Source: Bryobacterales bacterium (GTDB lineage Bacteria > Acidobacteriota > Terriglobia > Bryobacterales > Bryobacteraceae). From it: 14,875 nucleotides of DNA. A program made the position numbers and the translations under genes. The notes below the pieces were generated by a model, which searched no databases, was not told where the DNA came from, and was given only the letters and a program-made list of their open reading frames with translations. The stretch is from NCBI GenBank assembly GCA_025456495.1, contig JALOKO010000118.1, positions 1-14,875 of the forward strand. The letters run 5' to 3'. Of the stretch, positions 14,595 to 14,875 are shown piece by piece. Within the stretch, counting starts at the first letter, position 1, and each line of letters opens with the position of its first letter.

Positions 14595-14692
14595 GGTTCG
14601 CGGAAATGGGCCCGGTTCGATGAGTGAGCCTGGACCGCGAACCGGGCGCTGCGGGTGAGACATTCTCAGTCCGCAGACGACCCGGTTCGCGG
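14595..14692 (-). promoter_or_regulatory. Leader of the PEP-CTERM gene with mutually exclusive stems (attenuator-like)
   Basis: In the transcript direction four related segments occur: CCGCGAACCGGG (14692-14681), its exact complement CCCGGTTCGCGG (14646-14635), CGAACCGGG (14619-14611) and CCGCGAACC (14603-14595). The second can pair fully with the first, or with the third or fourth. The first:second stem also encloses two nested stems (CTGCGG with CCGCAG, TGAGA with TCTCA), making a long imperfect hairpin at 14635-14692. That hairpin most simply terminates the upstream gene; the later copies could compete with it. Confidence 0.5.
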
Positions 14693-14703
14693 CAGGGGCT
14701 GAC

Positions 14704-14875
14704 CTAGCGGAACAGGGTGAGCGTGGTGCTACCTTCCGCGATACCGTCCCCGGCGTCAAATACGACGGTGAACTGGATGCGGGTGGCGGTTGCCGGCCAT
14801 TGGAACAGCGCTTCGAAATTTGCGATTCCGTTGGGGGCAATGGAACCCACGGGCAAGGGCAGCGGGGTAAGCGGC
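14704..14875 (-). CDS. 3' end of a leftward gene, probably an exported beta-rich protein
   Basis: The reverse strand from the window edge is open for 56 codons up to TAG at 14706-14704. It reads PLTPLPLPVGSIAPNGIANF, then EALFQWPATATRIQFTVVFD, then AGDGIAEGSTTLTLFR at the end. Alternating hydrophobic and polar residues and a terminal strand suggest an immunoglobulin-like or similar beta-sandwich domain at the end of a larger exported protein. No membrane anchor or PEP-CTERM tail is present. The start lies outside the window, so nothing more can be said. It ends 141 bp upstream of the PEP-CTERM gene, with the hairpin at 14635-14692 between them. Confidence 0.6.
   Translation of the reverse strand, partial: PLTPLPLPVGSIAPNGIANFEALFQWPATATRIQFTVVFDAGDGIAEGSTTLTLFR

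Overview
The window looks like a chromosomal segment from a GC-rich soil or sediment bacterium, most likely an acidobacterium of the Solibacter/Bryobacter type. The sequence does not prove this. The inference rests on the mix of genes: a PEP-CTERM-tagged exported protein, a Tat-exported sulfatase, an AsmA-like protein, an FHA-GAF-SpoIIE phosphatase, a secreted HExxH protein and an IS66-family remnant. There is no rRNA, tRNA, phage gene or CRISPR array.

Left part (1-4859): an NhaA-type Na+/H+ antiporter runs leftward and is cut by the window edge. Divergent from it, 126 bp away, is a Tat-exported type I sulfatase, followed by an AsmA-like membrane-anchored protein that starts at a GTG behind a perfect Shine-Dalgarno sequence. 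Immediately after the AsmA-like stop codon lies a decayed IS66 element (about 4861-6060). Its tnpA frame is open, its tnpB is collapsed to about 31 codons, and its tnpC has an amber stop, a missing second catalytic Asp and a 21-bp tandem triplication.

Middle part (6061-11094): about 530 bp without a recognisable gene leads to a perfect 14-bp terminator-like hairpin and a leftward gene for a secreted two-domain protein with an Asn/Gly/Trp-rich linker. Divergent from it is a compact cluster: a WaaE-like family 2 glycosyltransferase, a short GT4-type glycosyltransferase and a prepilin peptidase. The last two overlap by 7 bp. The prepilin peptidase converges on, and overlaps by 31 bp, a secreted zincin-like HExxH protein. 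A 31-bp tandem duplication covers that overlap.

Right part (11095-14875): a Fur/Zur/PerR-family regulator is divergent from the zincin across 416 bp and has a palindrome over its likely promoter. A 17-bp tandem repeat follows it, then the FHA-GAF-SpoIIE phosphatase. A bidirectional hairpin terminator separates this from a leftward PEP-CTERM protein. The leader of that gene can form competing hairpins. The 3' end of another leftward exported-type gene closes the window.

The genes suggest envelope and secretion work (surface glycans, type IV pilin or pseudopilin processing, exported hydrolases, PEP-CTERM sorting) plus signalling and metal-responsive regulation. I see no complete novel multi-gene system. 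The most unusual features are the mode of decay of the IS66 copy, four unrelated short tandem repeats (17, 18, 21 and 31 bp) near or across gene boundaries, the attenuator-like leader, and two secreted proteins of unknown function.
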